64,000 nucleotides of DNA from Corylus avellana (Eukaryota; Streptophyta; Magnoliopsida; Fagales; Betulaceae): assembly GCF_901000735.1 (NCBI RefSeq), contig NC_081545.1:5819540-5883539 (forward strand), read 5' to 3'. How positions within the stretch are numbered: the stretch's first letter is position 1; each line of letters opens with the position of its first letter. Positions 11,321 through 23,690 of the stretch are shown piece after piece. A model generated the notes under the pieces. It saw only the letters and a list, made by a program, of their open reading frames with translations, was not told where the DNA came from and made no database searches. The position numbers and the translations under genes were made by a program.

Positions 11321-12914
11321 GCAAAATCTCCAACCATAGGGGAGTTCTAAAACTAGAACAGTGATTATATTTGAATTGGTGATTATAAATATAACAACAA
11401 ATATAACATGACCTTCATCTTTTCCTTAATTACATAGCCAAAAGATTGTTTCAACTTTTCGGAATGGACCATACTAAATATTTGGGGGTACTACAGGTAT
11501 GCATATTTTTTTCCGAATCAAACCAGCTTGCATATGGCTTTAAAATGGGTAACATGATAAAGCAAGTTAGAAAGAGATTGGATGAAGTCGCAGCTGATAG
11601 GATCAAATTTGGCTTTACTGAGCGCCTGATAGGGACACAATTTTTGCATAGGAAAAGAGAAGATACACACTCTTTTATATGTGAGGAAAAAGTCATTGGA
11701 AGAGAGGGTGAAAAGAAGGCTATTAAAGAGCAGTTATTCCATTCCAATGAAAAAGATAATGTTTCCATCATTCCTATAGTTGGAATTGGAGGACAAGGAA
11801 AGACTACGCTTGCTCAGTATGTGTACAATGACGAGGAGGTCCAAAGGCATTTTGATTTAAGAATGTGGGTGTGTGTCTTTGATCCTTTTGACGTGAAAAC
11901 TATTGTTCAAAAGATCATAGAATGTGCAACTAAAAGGAGACCCGAAAGCCTTGAGATGGATTTGTTGCAAAGTCAGCTTCAAGCGGAACTTGATCGGATT
12001 AGATATTTACTTGTTTTAGACGATGTATGGAATGAGAATCCTAATATATGGTTCAATTTGAAAAATCTATTAGTGGGAGGCCTGAGGGGAAGCAAAGTTT
12101 TGATTACTACACGTAGCAAAACCATTGCAGAGATTACAGGCACGGTGTCACCATATCGTTTAGAAGGTCTATCTGAAAACAATTATTGGAATTTATTTAA
12201 GAAAATGGCATTTAAAGATGGGGAAGAGCTAAGGAATCCAAAGCTAGTAGAAATCAGAAGGGATACGAAGGTGTGCACAAGTTCCTCTTGCTTTAAGGAG
12301 CATAGGGAGTATGTTATACTTCAAAAATTCAGAGGAGGATTGGTTCTACTTTACAAACAATGAACTTTACAAAATAACTCAACAAGACAATGGTATTTTT
12401 CCAATATGTAAGTTGAGTTATGATCACCTCCTGTCACAATTGAAGCAATGTTTTACCTTTTGTTCATTGTTTCCAAAAGATCATGAAATTGCTGTGAAGT
12501 TGTTGATTCAACTATGGATAGCTCAAGGCTTTATTCATTCATTATAGAAACAGACGTCCTGAAGATATTGGTCACGAGTATTTTACGGATTTGCTTTGGA
12601 GTTCTTTTTTCCAAGACATACAAAGAAATGCATATGGTGATATAGAAAGATGCAAAATGTATGACCTGATTCACAATCTTACAAAGTTAGTAGCAAGGGA
12701 TGAGTGCATCATTTCAAATCCAAATGCAGAAAAAGTAGTTGAAAGAACTCGCCATGTGGCATTTAATTCTCTGGATTCATTACGGGTTATTCCACCTCTT
12801 TTGCTTAAGGCTGACAAAATGAGAACACTTCTTATGCAAATTCCAACACTTCAACCATTTGATGAATATTATTATAGGAACATTCACTACCAAAAAAACA
12901 AGGTTTGCTAGCAC

Positions 12915-13310
12915 TAGGAATTGGGGCGCTTTAATAAAACGTCCCCTTATGGGGACATTTTAATGTGAAAATGACCCGAAATAAAATTAACAATGCTTGT
13001 GCAGAAAAACGCCCCCTTAAAAAGGGGCGTTCCAATAGGGCACGCCCCAATTTAATTAATTAAGGGCATTTTCTGGCAAGGTGTCCTTAATTAGGGGTGG
13101 TTGCTAGCCAAGCACCCTTACTAGCAAGCGCCCCTAATTAAGGGCGCCTTCTGGCCAGACGTCCTTAATTCGGGGTGCTTGCTATCCAGGAGCACTTGAT
13201 TAGGGGTGCCTGCGAGCCACGCGCCCTTAAATAAGGGTGCCTGGCTGGTAAGCGCCCCAAATTAAGGACGCTTGGATAGCAGGCGCCCCAATATTATTTT
13301 TGGGGAGCGC
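12915..13310. repeat. CACTA subterminal repeat zone
   Basis: Short GC-rich words (GGGGCG, GCGCCC, AAGGGCGC) alternate with AATTAAGG in direct and inverted orientation every 20-40 bp. In CACTA elements such zones bind the transposase's accessory protein. That role is inferred from position and composition only. Confidence 0.6.
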
Positions 13311-14214
13311 GCACTTAATTTTCCCTATCCCTAGCGCGTGCCCAGTTCCCCCTTCAATATTTTCCCTCTCCCCCACTAGTCCTCCCTTTCCATCTCCGGT
13401 TCCCTATCTCTCTCTCCAGCGCCCAGTGCCCCTCCAATCCCACCCACCATCTCCCCCAGTCGAAACCGCCCGGCCGAAAAAATGCTCTACTCATCATATC
13501 CCTCTCCCCCCTCCGCTGGCAAACCCTCTTATCATCTGCTCCATGTCTCTTTTACTCCCCGGGGCCCAGGTCCCTCTCTTTTTCACTCCCCCGGCACCCA
13601 GGTATTTCCCATCTCTCTCTATCTCTCAATCTCTCTCTCACAGAATTCTCTCGATCTCACACAGAAATCTCTCTCTCTCTCACAAGTATTTCTCATCTTA
13701 GGTTTTATTGCTTTTTGGAGTGAGTTGTTCACGGTGGTTCTGGTGATCGCAGGAGGTGAGCAGCGACTCTGTTACCTTATGATTAGCTATTTTTTTGTGC
13801 TTGTAAATGTTGCTTGAATCATTGAACTGTGAAATATTTTTCGGGTTTACTGTAATTTCTATATGGGTGGTCGGTATGGGTTTTGGGTTCAATGCCTCAA
13901 TGCTTGATCTTGGGATTGGGTAAGCCTTTACCCTGTATAGATTTTTGTTGTGGGTGTTTAGTGGGGTTTCTTTGTATAGTTTTGGTTGTGGTTTGATTGT
14001 GTACCATTAATAGGCTTATAAACATTATTAATTATTAGCCTTCATTAAGAGGAATACATTGTGTACCATCATTATCATATTACTATCCTAGAGATACTAT
14101 ATATATGTTCTGTACATGCTAATTTACAAGTAATAGGGACATATATCTTATTTGTATAAAAGCATATCATACATAGCTTTACGAATACATATTTATTTAT
14201 AATGTAGTCACACT

Positions 14215-16560
14215 ATGGACAAGAGTTGAATGACAAAGTTTAGGGGTTCGGAAGAGTATGTGAACGGAGCCAAGTCTTTGTGGAATTTGCAATTAGCAAG
14301 TCTACAAATAAGGAGTACATAATTTGCCCATGTAAGAAATGTAAACTCAACAAGATTCTCAGTCCAGAGTTGGTTTTCACACATTTAACAGGTGGACCTG
14401 GTATTTGGCCTGGTTACATCGAATGGATGTTCCATGGAGAAAGGATGTGTGATCTTGTTACTGATCAAAGAGAACCAACAATAGAAGGATCTTCTTCGGC
14501 CCCCGTACCTGAAGAGTCGAGAACTATGAATGCCATGCTCCGTGATGTTTTCGGCATGCACGTTTCAAGAGCAGACAAATTTGCTAGTCACATGGAAGCA
14601 CAATCTAGTGTTGTAGAGTCAATACAGGACGAAGTTGATGATGAGACTGAGAGAAAATACTACAATTTGCGTATGGAATCAGAAAGCCATTACATGATAA
14701 AACCAAACATAGCAAGCTAGGTGCTATTGTACATCTACACAATTTGAAGTGTATCCGTGGAATTAGTAACGCTATATTCACATCGTTGCTTGAGTTAATC
14801 AATCAGTTGCTCTCGACGGATGGTGAAGCCTTGCCAAAAAATACATATGAGACCAAAAAGTGTTTGAAGGACTTGGGGCTTGGATATGAGAAGATTTTGG
14901 CTTGTCGAACTGACTGTATGTTATTCTGGAAGGATACTGAGCATTTAGATTTCTATATAAAATACAGATTATCAAAGTGGAAGGACAATATTAGAGCGGC
15001 TAAAGATGGGCAGTCCCTACCATCTAAAAGACAGCCCATTAAGGTGTTGTGATGGTTTCCACTAATACCACGCTTGCAAAGGTTGTTTATGTCGCAGCAT
15101 ACCGCTGCCCATATGAGATGGCACGTTGATGGGCGCACAAAAGACGAAGTCTTGAGGCATTCGGCGGACGGTGAAGCATGGAAGTCGTTCGATGAGAAAC
15201 ACCTAGAATTTGCATCAGATCCACTCAATGTAAGGCTTGGGCTAACTTTAGATGGATTTAATCCATTTAGTAACATGAGTACAACCCACAGGACTTGGCC
15301 GATCATGGTGATTCCGTACAACTTGCCTCCTTGGCTGTGCATGAAACAACAAAATTTCATTTTATCCTTGATTATTCAAGGCCCAAGTTCACTTGGAATT
15401 GCAATAGATGTCTACTTACAACCCCTGATATCAGAACTACAGGAATTATAGAATATAGGGGTAAGAACATTTGATGTATCAATGAAGAAGTCCTTTGTGT
15501 TGCGCTCAGCATTGATGTGGACAATAAATGACTTCCTGGCCTATGCAGATTTGTCAGGATATAGTACAAAGGGGAAAAAAGTGTGTCCAATTTGTGGCAC
15601 TTCGACATGGTCTAAATGGCTAATACATGGGAAGAAATGTTGTTATATAGGGCATACGCGATTATTGCCTATGGATCATAGGTGGAGAATGAACAAAAGA
15701 GCTTTTGACGGTACACAAGAACTTGATGGTCCCCCTGTTGTGCCAAATGGCGAGGACATCCTTAGGTAATTAGACGTATTATTTGAATGTGGGGACAATG
15801 ATGCACGTAGAGAGAAAAGACGAAAGACTGCACAAGATATAGCTAGTACAAATGTTGATGTTGGGTGAAAGAAGAAAAGTATTTTCTTCAGTTTGCCATA
15901 TTGGAAAGATAATTTGTTACGACACAACCTCGATGTGATGCACATAGAAAAAAATGTCATGGACAATATACTTGGCACACTGCTTGACATGACAGGGAAG
16001 ACAAAGGACAACCATGAAGCCCGTAAGGATCTGTAAAAAATGGGGTTGAAAGAAAAACTTCATCCATCCACCGGCAACAATGGGAAAATATACCTGCCCC
16101 CAGCTTGCCACACGATGTCCAATAAGGGAAAAACTAATTTCTTGAAAATGATTAGAGATGTACGAATGCCGGATGGATATACATCGAATGTCTCTCGATG
16201 TGTTAGACTTAAGGAATGTATCATAATGGGTTTGAAAAGTCATGACAATCACATACTCATGTAACAACTTATGCCTATTGCGTTGCGCGGATCCTTGCCA
16301 GACATGGTTGTTAGGCCTCTAATAGAGTTATCGATATTCTTTCGAGGCATATGTTCGAAAACGTTGTCAGAATCAGATCTAAACCGACTCGAGAGTGATA
16401 TCATCATAATTTTGTGCAAGCTAGAACAGATATTTCCACTCTGATTTTTTACCATCATGGTGCATGTTATTGTGCATTTAGTTCGAGAATGCCGACTTGG
16501 TGGACTGGTAGCACTTCGGTGGATGTATCCGGCTAAGAGGTATTCAAATATAATATAATA
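14215..16560 (+). pseudogene. CACTA transposase (TNP2-type) pseudogene
   Basis: Starting at an ATG at 14215, the frame hits a stop after four codons and a frameshift near 14278. It then reads a transposase-associated domain (EYIICPCKKCKLN, IEWMFHGE). TNP2 core pieces follow in several frames: PLIPRLQRLFMSQHTA-like near 15060, EAWKSFDEKH, LTLDGFNPFSN near 15245, SALMWTINDFLAYADLSGYS near 15500, and CPICG. The HNLDVMHIEKN block near 15925 and a DUF4218-like block (to about 16540) complete it. Stops and frameshifts separate nearly every block, so no active transposase can be made. Confidence 0.85.
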
Positions 16561-16989
16561 TTATATATATATATATACACAATAGGCCTCAAAGAAACCC
16601 ATATGAGGCTAAAGGGGTAGTAAAACGAGTCAAACTTGACAACCGCACCTTGGCACAGGTTCACCGATATATTCTGTTTAACTCGGACGAGTTCCTTCAA
16701 TTGTGGATGGGAGTTATATTCTTAATGCATGTTACTTCATTTCTTACCGTTATTAGTGAATCATAAAACATTTATTTCATATATATATATATATATATGG
16801 GCATATAGGAGACATTTGGATACGCTTCGGCAAGGAAGCAATAGGAGGCGAATGACAGACATTGAATTGGACACACAATATAAGGAGCAATTTTGTGATT
16901 GGTATCATGACTACGTAAGATGAAAGTCATGTATTCCAAATAATAACTTAACTTACAAGTTTGAATGACATATTAAATATGTTTCTTGT

Positions 16990-17480
16990 TACTATTAAAT
17001 TGCAGGTTAATCGAATGGACGCAACATGCTGCACTGAACTGGGGGTGAAGCTTGTATGCCATTCTAAGGGTCCATCTAAAGACACACTAGAATATAACCG
17101 CTATGTAATTAATGGTTCATTGTTTCGCACTTTGGCCCAAGATGAAGATAAAAAGACTTAAAACAGTGGCGTGTGCATGCCAACAGTTGATGGCCATACA
17201 TATTATAGGAAGTTGACTAGAATAATCGAAGTAGAATACTACAACAGCACTAGATATGTGTTGTTCAAGTGTGACTGGGCGGATATAAGAATGGATAGGG
17301 GCTACAAGCTGGACCATTATGGATTCACGCTCTTGAATTTTAAAAACCTGATACACACGGGAGAGCAAATTATTGTTGAGCCGTATGTGTTATCTTCGCA
17401 AGTGTCATAAGTATTTTACATCGCCGATGAAAGGCACCCAAATTGGTCTTGTGTTGTAAGGACTACACCTCGAAACGTGT
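16990..17480 (+). pseudogene. CACTA-associated DUF4216-type coding remnant
   Basis: Pieces such as TELGVKLVCHS, YYNSTRYVLFKCDW and YVLSSQVS, plus a following WSCVV-like stretch, match the DUF4216 domain usually found at the C-terminus of CACTA TNP2-type proteins. A stop at 17159-17161 and another near 17408 interrupt it. Confidence 0.7.
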
Positions 17481-17704
17481 ACGACATTGGTGAGAGCGAA
17501 GGCAATGATGATTCATGTGCTAGCTACCATTAGAGCGAGCCACTCAACCTGAACATTACTCATGATCCGGATGATGTCATTGAATGTTGCCGAAACGACC
17601 TACCTTCAAGCGACATACAGATATCCTCCAAACGACGAAAGACCAAACGACCTACCTCCAAACGACATGGATATCCGTATTTTTAAAAAATTATTATAAT
17701 TGTT

Positions 17705-17872
17705 TGTAGGGGAAAATTCACTTTACCCCCTGAAGTTTCAGGGGTTTTTCAGTTTGAATCCCAAAGTTTAATAATTGGCAATGTACCCCCTAATGTTTCA
17801 AAAATTTTCAATTTAAACCTTCCGTTACTAATTTCCGTTAAATTGGACAGAAATTAAAAAAAAAAAAAGCCT
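17705..17872. repeat. Unclassified dispersed repeat at the CACTA/NLR junction
   Basis: The block starts with GGGGAAAATTCACTTTACCC and ends in a run of A. Lines such as CCCCCTGAAGTTTCAGGGG and TTCCGTTACTAATTTCCGTT look like a common plant dispersed repeat. The class is not certain. It sits exactly between the truncated CACTA and the resumed LRR sequence. Confidence 0.5.
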
Positions 17873-19692
17873 AAGCAACATCGCCATCTTCCATTATTCC
17901 CATCATTTCCTTGCCTTTCTTCTTTATGTACTGGTGATTGCCCTATGATGGCTCTAATACTAGTCATATCACCCTCCTCTTCCTCTCCATTTTCCGATCT
18001 TTCCAAATTGAAGTCTCTTTTTCTTATAGGATTAGAGGAACTTGAATATCTTCCAGAAGAGTGGCTGCAAAACCGCATTTCTCTTGTGACTGAAGATTTT
18101 GTGGTGTTGTAAATTGCGAATATCCATATCTCCTCTCTTTCAACATCTCACCACACTTGAAGTTCTGTGTATTGCTGGCTGCGAGGAACTTTTCAACAAT
18201 GTCAATGAAGATGGCACACATTGCCTTGGACCTACAAGACTTGGTCATCTATCTCTAGTATAAGTTCCAAACTTGGTTTCTCTCCCAAGAGAGCTTAGAG
18301 ATGTTACCACTCTGCAAGGGCTTCAAAATATGGACTGCCCTAGTTTGGTGTCTTTGCCAGAGTGGATTGGCAACCTCACTTCACTTCAGGAGCTTGGAAT
18401 CATCAATTATCCCAATTTAATATCATTGCCTGAAGGGGTACGCCGCCTCACTTCTTTACGTTGTTTGAGGATTGCAAAATGTCCTCACTTGGAGGAAAGA
18501 TGTCAACAAGGAATAAGAGAGGATTGGCCAAAGATTGTTCACGTCCCAAATAAAAATCCTTTGTTTAAATGCCAGTGATTTGATCCCCTATGCAATGTGT
18601 TTTTAAATTTTAAAAATGAGCATATATTTCCCATTGCTGTTTTGTGACTTGGTAATCTTCGCAGCTCATAAGAGCATATATATGGTTGTGCATTTTTAGG
18701 ATAATGTAGTTTCCTTGTGCATATCTTTTTTTCATATATGATATGCTGATGCAAACCAACTACTAACAAAGCTAGGAAATGATAAATCGGCTACTTCGAG
18801 AGAGCCATGATCTTGAATGCCTACTTTAAGGGAGTCTTCACCTCCAAAACACAGTAAACTGTATTTTAAAACAATAATCTACTCATACTTTGTTATTCAT
18901 AGTTCCCCTTTAACTAAAGAAACAATATACTATTGATTACATAATAGACCAATTAGGTCTTGACTTTAACGACTTTAATAAAGAAAGAATCTAAGAATTT
19001 ATTGGACTATAAAATCTATAGAGATATACTTCCTATTGGATTCTAACACGACACTGGACAATATCAAATAATTATGATCATATCATACGCTGCTCAACTT
19101 CAAAATGAATTCTTGACAGGTACTTGGAAACTAGTGTTAACAAATGTTGTTGCTCCTTTTTGTTTTATTTAGGTTAATGTAGGCGGGATCTTGTCAATGA
19201 TCCTACCATTCTCCTCCCCTAACAATTTTCTTGTCCCAAGAAAAAATTTGAAACTAAACTATCGGACCATGAAAACCAATTAACAAAAATAAATACTAAA
19301 AAAATAACACAATAACTAAGGTCTCAACTTTTTCCTGTTGCATGTGAGACACTATTTCTGGTAGTTGTTGCCTTGTTAGGATCACATGATCTTGCAACAA
19401 TTTTTTCCTCTTTTCACAGCCAAACAAGAAGACGTCGACCGAAACTTGCAGCTCTTTCTTTGGGTTTTCAGTCGCTTCCCTTGTTTTCTTTTCAGCATTT
19501 GTTTTCCTCTTTCTAAGCCACACAAAAGCTCGTCGTTGTTTTATCTCACTTGCACTGTAGTAAAGAAGAAACCTAGAGTTTGGAACTGCTGGGACGTGGG
19601 CCAGAGAGGAATTCTTGGACTGCTAGCTTGGTGCTCTCGAGGTGGTGGACTAGCGATGTGGGTGGATTTTTGTTTCTTGTCTGCTGAAGCTA

Positions 19693-19830
19693 TGGTTCTA
19701 TTTATGGTGTTGCTTGATGTCTTGCGGTTTGGGTGTCGTGATGGGGGGTTTGGATGAACTGTGGTTCTATTTATGGTGTTGCTTGATGTCTTGCGGTTTG
19801 GGTGTCGTGATGGGGGGTTTGGATGAACGA
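19693..19830. repeat. Two-copy 69-bp tandem duplication
   Basis: A unit starting TGGTTCTATTTATGG occurs at 19693-19761 and again at 19762-19830, nearly identical. It lies inside the non-autonomous LTR element and looks recent. Confidence 0.9.
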
Positions 19831-20017
19831 AGACATGATGTTTTATTTTTTCTTCTTGTTGGTTGTTTTCCTAGTGGAGATAGTTGTGGTGGTGAATTTT
19901 TTGGTATGGATGATGGTTGGGTTCTAGATATCACTCATCTTCTCACAAGTAGTGCGCAGTTGTTGCAGAAGCTCAAGGAGCCTATTATCATCACGATGTT
20001 GTTTCGTCATAGATCGG

Positions 20018-20206
20018 TAGGACAGATTTAAGGGGGACCGGTAGTGGCCCTGGTCCCCCCCCCAAATTACAAGGAAAAAAATTTTTAAAGGAAAAAAAAA
20101 TATTTTAAGGTAAAAAAAAATAATTTAACGTATTTTTTGCCAATTGGTCCCTCCCCATATTTTTTTTGGCTCTTGGTCCCCCAAACTCAAAGTTGCTCTG
20201 TCCCTG
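20018..20206. mobile_element. hAT-type MITE with 8-bp target duplication
   Basis: A 189-bp AT-rich element has imperfect inverted ends (TAGGACAGATTT at the left; CAGGGACAGAGC on the opposite strand at the right). It is flanked by TAGATCGG at 20010-20017 and 20207-20214. An 8-bp duplication and CAGGG-like ends are typical of hAT elements. It has no coding capacity. Confidence 0.7.
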
Positions 20207-20469
20207 TAGATCGGTGATCGTTATAGAAAACAACCAGCCTTGCTCTGATATCACTTGATGCGAACCAACTAACAACAAAGCATAGGAAATGATAAATTGA
20301 CTACTTCGAGAGAGCCGTGATCTCCAATGGCTATTTCGAGGGAGTCTTAACCTCCAAAACATAGTAAATTGTATTCTAAAACAATAATCAACTCATACTT
20401 TGTTATTCATAGTTCTACTTTAAATAGAGAAACAATATACTGTTGTTAACAAATGTTGTTGTCCCTTTT

Positions 20470-20569
20470 NNNNNNNNNNNNNNNNNNNNNNNNNNNNNNN
20501 NNNNNNNNNNNNNNNNNNNNNNNNNNNNNNNNNNNNNNNNNNNNNNNNNNNNNNNNNNNNNNNNNNNNN
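20470..20569. other. Assembly gap (100 N)
   Basis: Exactly 100 unknown bases usually means a gap of unknown size. It hides the right LTR end of the element on the left and the start of the Tat 3' LTR on the right. Confidence 0.99.
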
Positions 20570-20743
20570 AATGACCAATTTGTCCCTCTGCCTTTGACTA
20601 TTTTTGCCCATGAGTTATGTCTCGGACTGGGAGCCCGAGACCTCCTTGGGCTAAGCCGACCGAGGGCTTGGCAGGTCCGCATATCTGCAGAGTCTTGGGC
20701 TTAGGGCCCGTTGGGCCTTATGAAATTGATCCTTGACTCAACA
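20570..20743 (-). repeat. 3' LTR of the Tat gypsy element (partial)
   Basis: This 174-bp remnant aligns with the end of the LTR at 40040-40737, differing at about 13 sites by eye, and ends CAACA at 20743. The next bases give a polypurine tract on the minus strand (GGGGGGTAAC), placing this LTR at the 3' end of a minus-strand element. Confidence 0.85.
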
Positions 20744-21520
20744 GTTACCCCCCAATTTCCTGTTCTGGATGACTATGGAAATTTTTGTGTTCTTTAGGAA
20801 TGGATCGATCTTCGGATGTCTGACTCCAGATTGCAATGTGTCCGAGGCTTCCGAGGGGAAACCCTAATTCTGGACTCAGGTTTGGCTGGACTTTTCCCAC
20901 TAATTCTTGGCCGAGACGTTTGATATTCCCGAGGATCAGTTGGTTCACCTGCCTGTCAATTCAAATGGCTGAGTACACATCCATGTGTCGGCACCTGTAT
21001 GGTCGTCTTTTAGGCTACCGCGTGTCACTATTAGCGGCGTGGGACGCGTCTGCTGTGGCATTTAATGTGCACGTTTCCAAGGCGTCGTCGAGGGTTCCAA
21101 GGTACCGATGCCTTTTCACCTTCTGAGACCCCTTCGACTTCTCAGGCACACTATCAAAAAGGGGGTTTGTTTCCCTCATTTTTCATTTTCTACTTTCTGA
21201 TTTCTTGAAACACCATTTTTGCTTGCGAAAGCTTTGCAATCTTTCCAACCGCCCAACTGGCTTGCTTTCATTCTGATTTCTTTCCTCAATATTTCTTTAT
21301 GAGAGTAATCTTCTTTAGGGTCTTGATCAATCGAACCCTTCCTCTTCCTTCTTGTGAGCAATTTGTTCATCCTGAAAGTCCGGTACTCAAATACTTGGAT
21401 TTGTTACTACCGTTTATTGAACCTGCAATCGATCACCTTCACCTATCTGTTACCCATTTGTTGATACGCAGCCCTCATCCTCATATTCCTCGGTCGTTAT
21501 ATCCCGAATTTCTATTTCTC

Positions 21521-23690
21521 ATGGGTGACGGAGGAGGTTCGAACTCAGACGACGGCGGATCTTATCCTACCACGCGGAAGGCTGCCACGTCATTGAAGGA
21601 TGAGAGGTGAGTCAGGTTGGATTGCTACATACCGAAGTTGGTGACACTCCCGTTTGATGATGAACGGAAAGGCGCCATAGTGAGCACCGAGGAGCACAAA
21701 CTCTGCCTGTACGAGGAGATGTTCCGTGTAGGCCTCCGGTTACCCTTCTCGAGGCTGATTTGGGATCTACTGAGCCGTTTAAATGTGGCTCCTCATCAGA
21801 TTGTCCCCAATGCTTGGAGGATTTTCTTCGGCTACATAGTTCTGTGGCCGACAGCTCTAGGGGAAGATAACTTCCTAACTGCCAGGGAAGTTTTGGCGGC
21901 GTACAGGTTCACAAGGAACCCCAATACTGACTTACCTTACAATTTCCAAGCCCGACGAGGAAGGATGGTAAAGTTTGAGAAAACTTTGACTTGCAACCAA
22001 GCATGGAAGAATAAATTCTTCTTTGCTCGGGGACAGAGGGAGTTTGCCCCTTCTGAGAAGGTGGGAGGCCCGAGGGTTCCTCTGGAAACTAGCATTCCAG
22101 TGGACGAAACTGGTCTTGAGCCGGTGTTGTCCTTAGAGGAGCATACTCAGGTGAACACGGTCACGACCTAGGCTCGAAACCATGAGAGTGCCACTTTACT
22201 CAAGACTTTGGTTACTGCGGCCAAGTTGAAGCATTATCTATACTCTCCTGGGTCAGTCTTGACAGACAGAAGAGACCGAGAGACGTGGCACCCGAGATCG
22301 TGAAGGGGCCTGTTCCTACTGAAGGTGTGATGCCCGAGGCCATGAAGAGACCCCTCTTGGATGGGGTTCAGTCCGTAGTGAGGCCGATTGAGAGGGATGT
22401 GTAGAGGACGCCTATGAAGAAGAAAAGTAAGCATCCGAGAGGTGAGCCCTTGAAGACTTCAGTCTTGAGGCTTGTTGACGAGCCTGAGGAAGCTGAGCAG
22501 CCTATGCTCAAGAAAGTCAAGGTGACCGAGCCGATAGGGCTCAAAATCCTATTGAAGCGGGCAAGCAAAAGGTTTCCCAACTCTTGGCAGCCCGAAGGAA
22601 GGGGGACCTAAGCCTGTTATTCGTCCCACCAGTGTATATTGCTAGCCCATTTCTCTTGCTCCCTTCTCGGTGGTCCACTTAGCAGACCCTGCCGACGTCC
22701 CGACTCCTGTAATCGCTATGGAGTCGGCTACTCCAATTGACTCAGGTCCTAACATCAATCGTATCCTGGGAGGAGATTGCAATGGAGATGTACTCGGACT
22801 CCTCAGTGGGGAATGAGGATGAGAGGCCCGAGCCTGTGATTCCCGTGGCCGGGTTGGTAAGACCGTTGGTTACTGAGGCACATAACGAGGTGCAAGTCGA
22901 TGCTGGCTCACAGGCGCCTTGTCCAACTTGTTCTTGGGCTATAACTGCTCCTGGTGCTCAGGAGTCTGCAGCTCAAGGCGACACTACTTCGAGTGAGTCT
23001 AGGGTGCAACCCCCCGACATCGGATGGTCGGTAGGCTACCCCCTCACTAAGCTTGGGGGTGATCTCTTGGGGAACCCTTTCTCTGCTCTAGTGGCTCTAG
23101 TGCCACATGATTAGCTGACTCGCAAACGTGATCACACCGCCGGAGGCATGGCGGAGGCCTGCCTCTACTACCAGCTTGTCGTAAGTGTTATTTTCTTTTA
23201 ACTGTTTTACAACGCTTTGCATGTTCCTCTTTTTGTTTCAGAGCATGATGAGGTCGTTGTTCCTGAACTGCGACTTCATGAAAGTTATGCAAAACTCGGC
23301 CGAGGAGTCCAACACTTTGAAAGTCAAGTTTGCGGAGTTGGAGCAAAAATTTTCGGAGTTCGAGGTCGAGAATGCAAGGCTAAGGGGAGTTGTCTCCCAA
23401 CAAGATGCAGAATTGCTAGCTATTGGTCAGCAACAATCTCTGATCCAGACCGAAGCTGCTGAGGCTGAAGCTACTCAGGCTATAGCAGATAAGAAGCTCT
23501 CGGATCTGTCTGTCGAGGTTAAGGCTCGACGAGCTGATAATGGTCGGCTCAAAGAAGAAAATTCAATAATAAAGGAGGATCAAAACCAGCTTGAGGAGAG
23601 ACTTGCTGAGGTTTTGAGACAGGTCAGAGAAGTTCAGGTTGTGAGGGATGTCAAGAGGGCGGTGGCCAAGGATGCCTGCTCACCTTAGGT
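21521..23690 (+). pseudogene. Antisense extra ORF (aORF) of the Tat element, gypsy-type transposon protein, spliced
   Basis: This lies on the strand opposite to gag-pol. The start at 21521 (MGDGGGSNSDD) is followed by a TGA at 21608-21610. In the same frame a domain then resembles plant 'putative gypsy type transposon' proteins (PF04195-like: LYEEMFRVGLRLPFSRLIWD, APHQIVPNAWR). A TAG at 22169, frameshifts and a variable acidic region follow. A GT-AG intron at 23181-23241 joins ACLYYQLV to SMMRSLFLNCDF. The last exon is a long coiled coil (about 23242-23688) rich in Glu, Lys and Gln. Function unknown. Confidence 0.72.

Larger units (their letters stand above)
12885..17704 (+). mobile_element. 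CACTA (En/Spm) DNA transposon, 3' end missing
   Basis: The element begins with the terminal word CACTACCAAAAAAACAAGG at 12885, preceded by ATT, which could be the left half of a 3-bp target duplication. A GC-rich subterminal zone (12915-13310) has many GCGCCCC / GGGGCG and AATTAAGG words in both orientations, as is usual for CACTA ends. Broken transposase genes follow. No matching inverted CACTA terminus was found before the NLR sequence resumes, so the 3' end has been deleted. Confidence 0.82.
11061..18578 (+). pseudogene. Second NLR (CNL) pseudogene, split by a CACTA transposon
   Basis: Exon 1 starts at 11061 (MAKAILFDTT) but breaks off about 60 codons in, so the end of the coiled coil is lost. 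Exon 2 starts at 11497 after a TACAG acceptor and carries P-loop GIGGQGKTT, LLVLDDVW and TTR. A frameshift falls near 12262, within the region leading to VPLAI. A stop lies at 12545-12547, and the MHD motif reads MYD (about 12657-12665). Coding similarity stops at about 12880 at the CACTA end. LRR sequence resumes near 17876 (HLPLFPSFP-like) and runs, with more frame breaks, to an EDWPKIVHVPN tail near 18550. About 0.9 kb of LRR relative to the first NLR (its 3815-4715) is missing. Confidence 0.88.
18747..20469 (-). mobile_element. Non-autonomous LTR retrotransposon, minus strand, right end in the assembly gap
   Basis: The left LTR (3' LTR on the minus strand) is 18747-19208; it starts TGATGC on + and ends CCTACCA. 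A polypurine tract follows on the minus strand (19209-19221, CTCCTCCCC on +). The internal region is about 19222-20239. On the minus strand TGATATCAGAGC, close to the initiator-tRNA-Met primer site, lies beside the right LTR, which starts at 20256 and runs into the Ns at 20470. The right LTR lacks about 190 bp present in the left. No gag or pol was seen in the internal region. Confidence 0.72.

Noticed and set aside
13300..13701. 133-codon proline/serine-rich frame in the CACTA element
   Set aside because: It comes from a pyrimidine-rich CT-repeat leader region and has no domain; more likely untranslated sequence before the transposase.
19386..20031. Overlapping + strand frames of about 105-123 codons inside the non-autonomous LTR element
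   Set aside because: Tryptophan/cysteine-rich translations across a 69-bp duplication with no domain; likely non-coding internal sequence.
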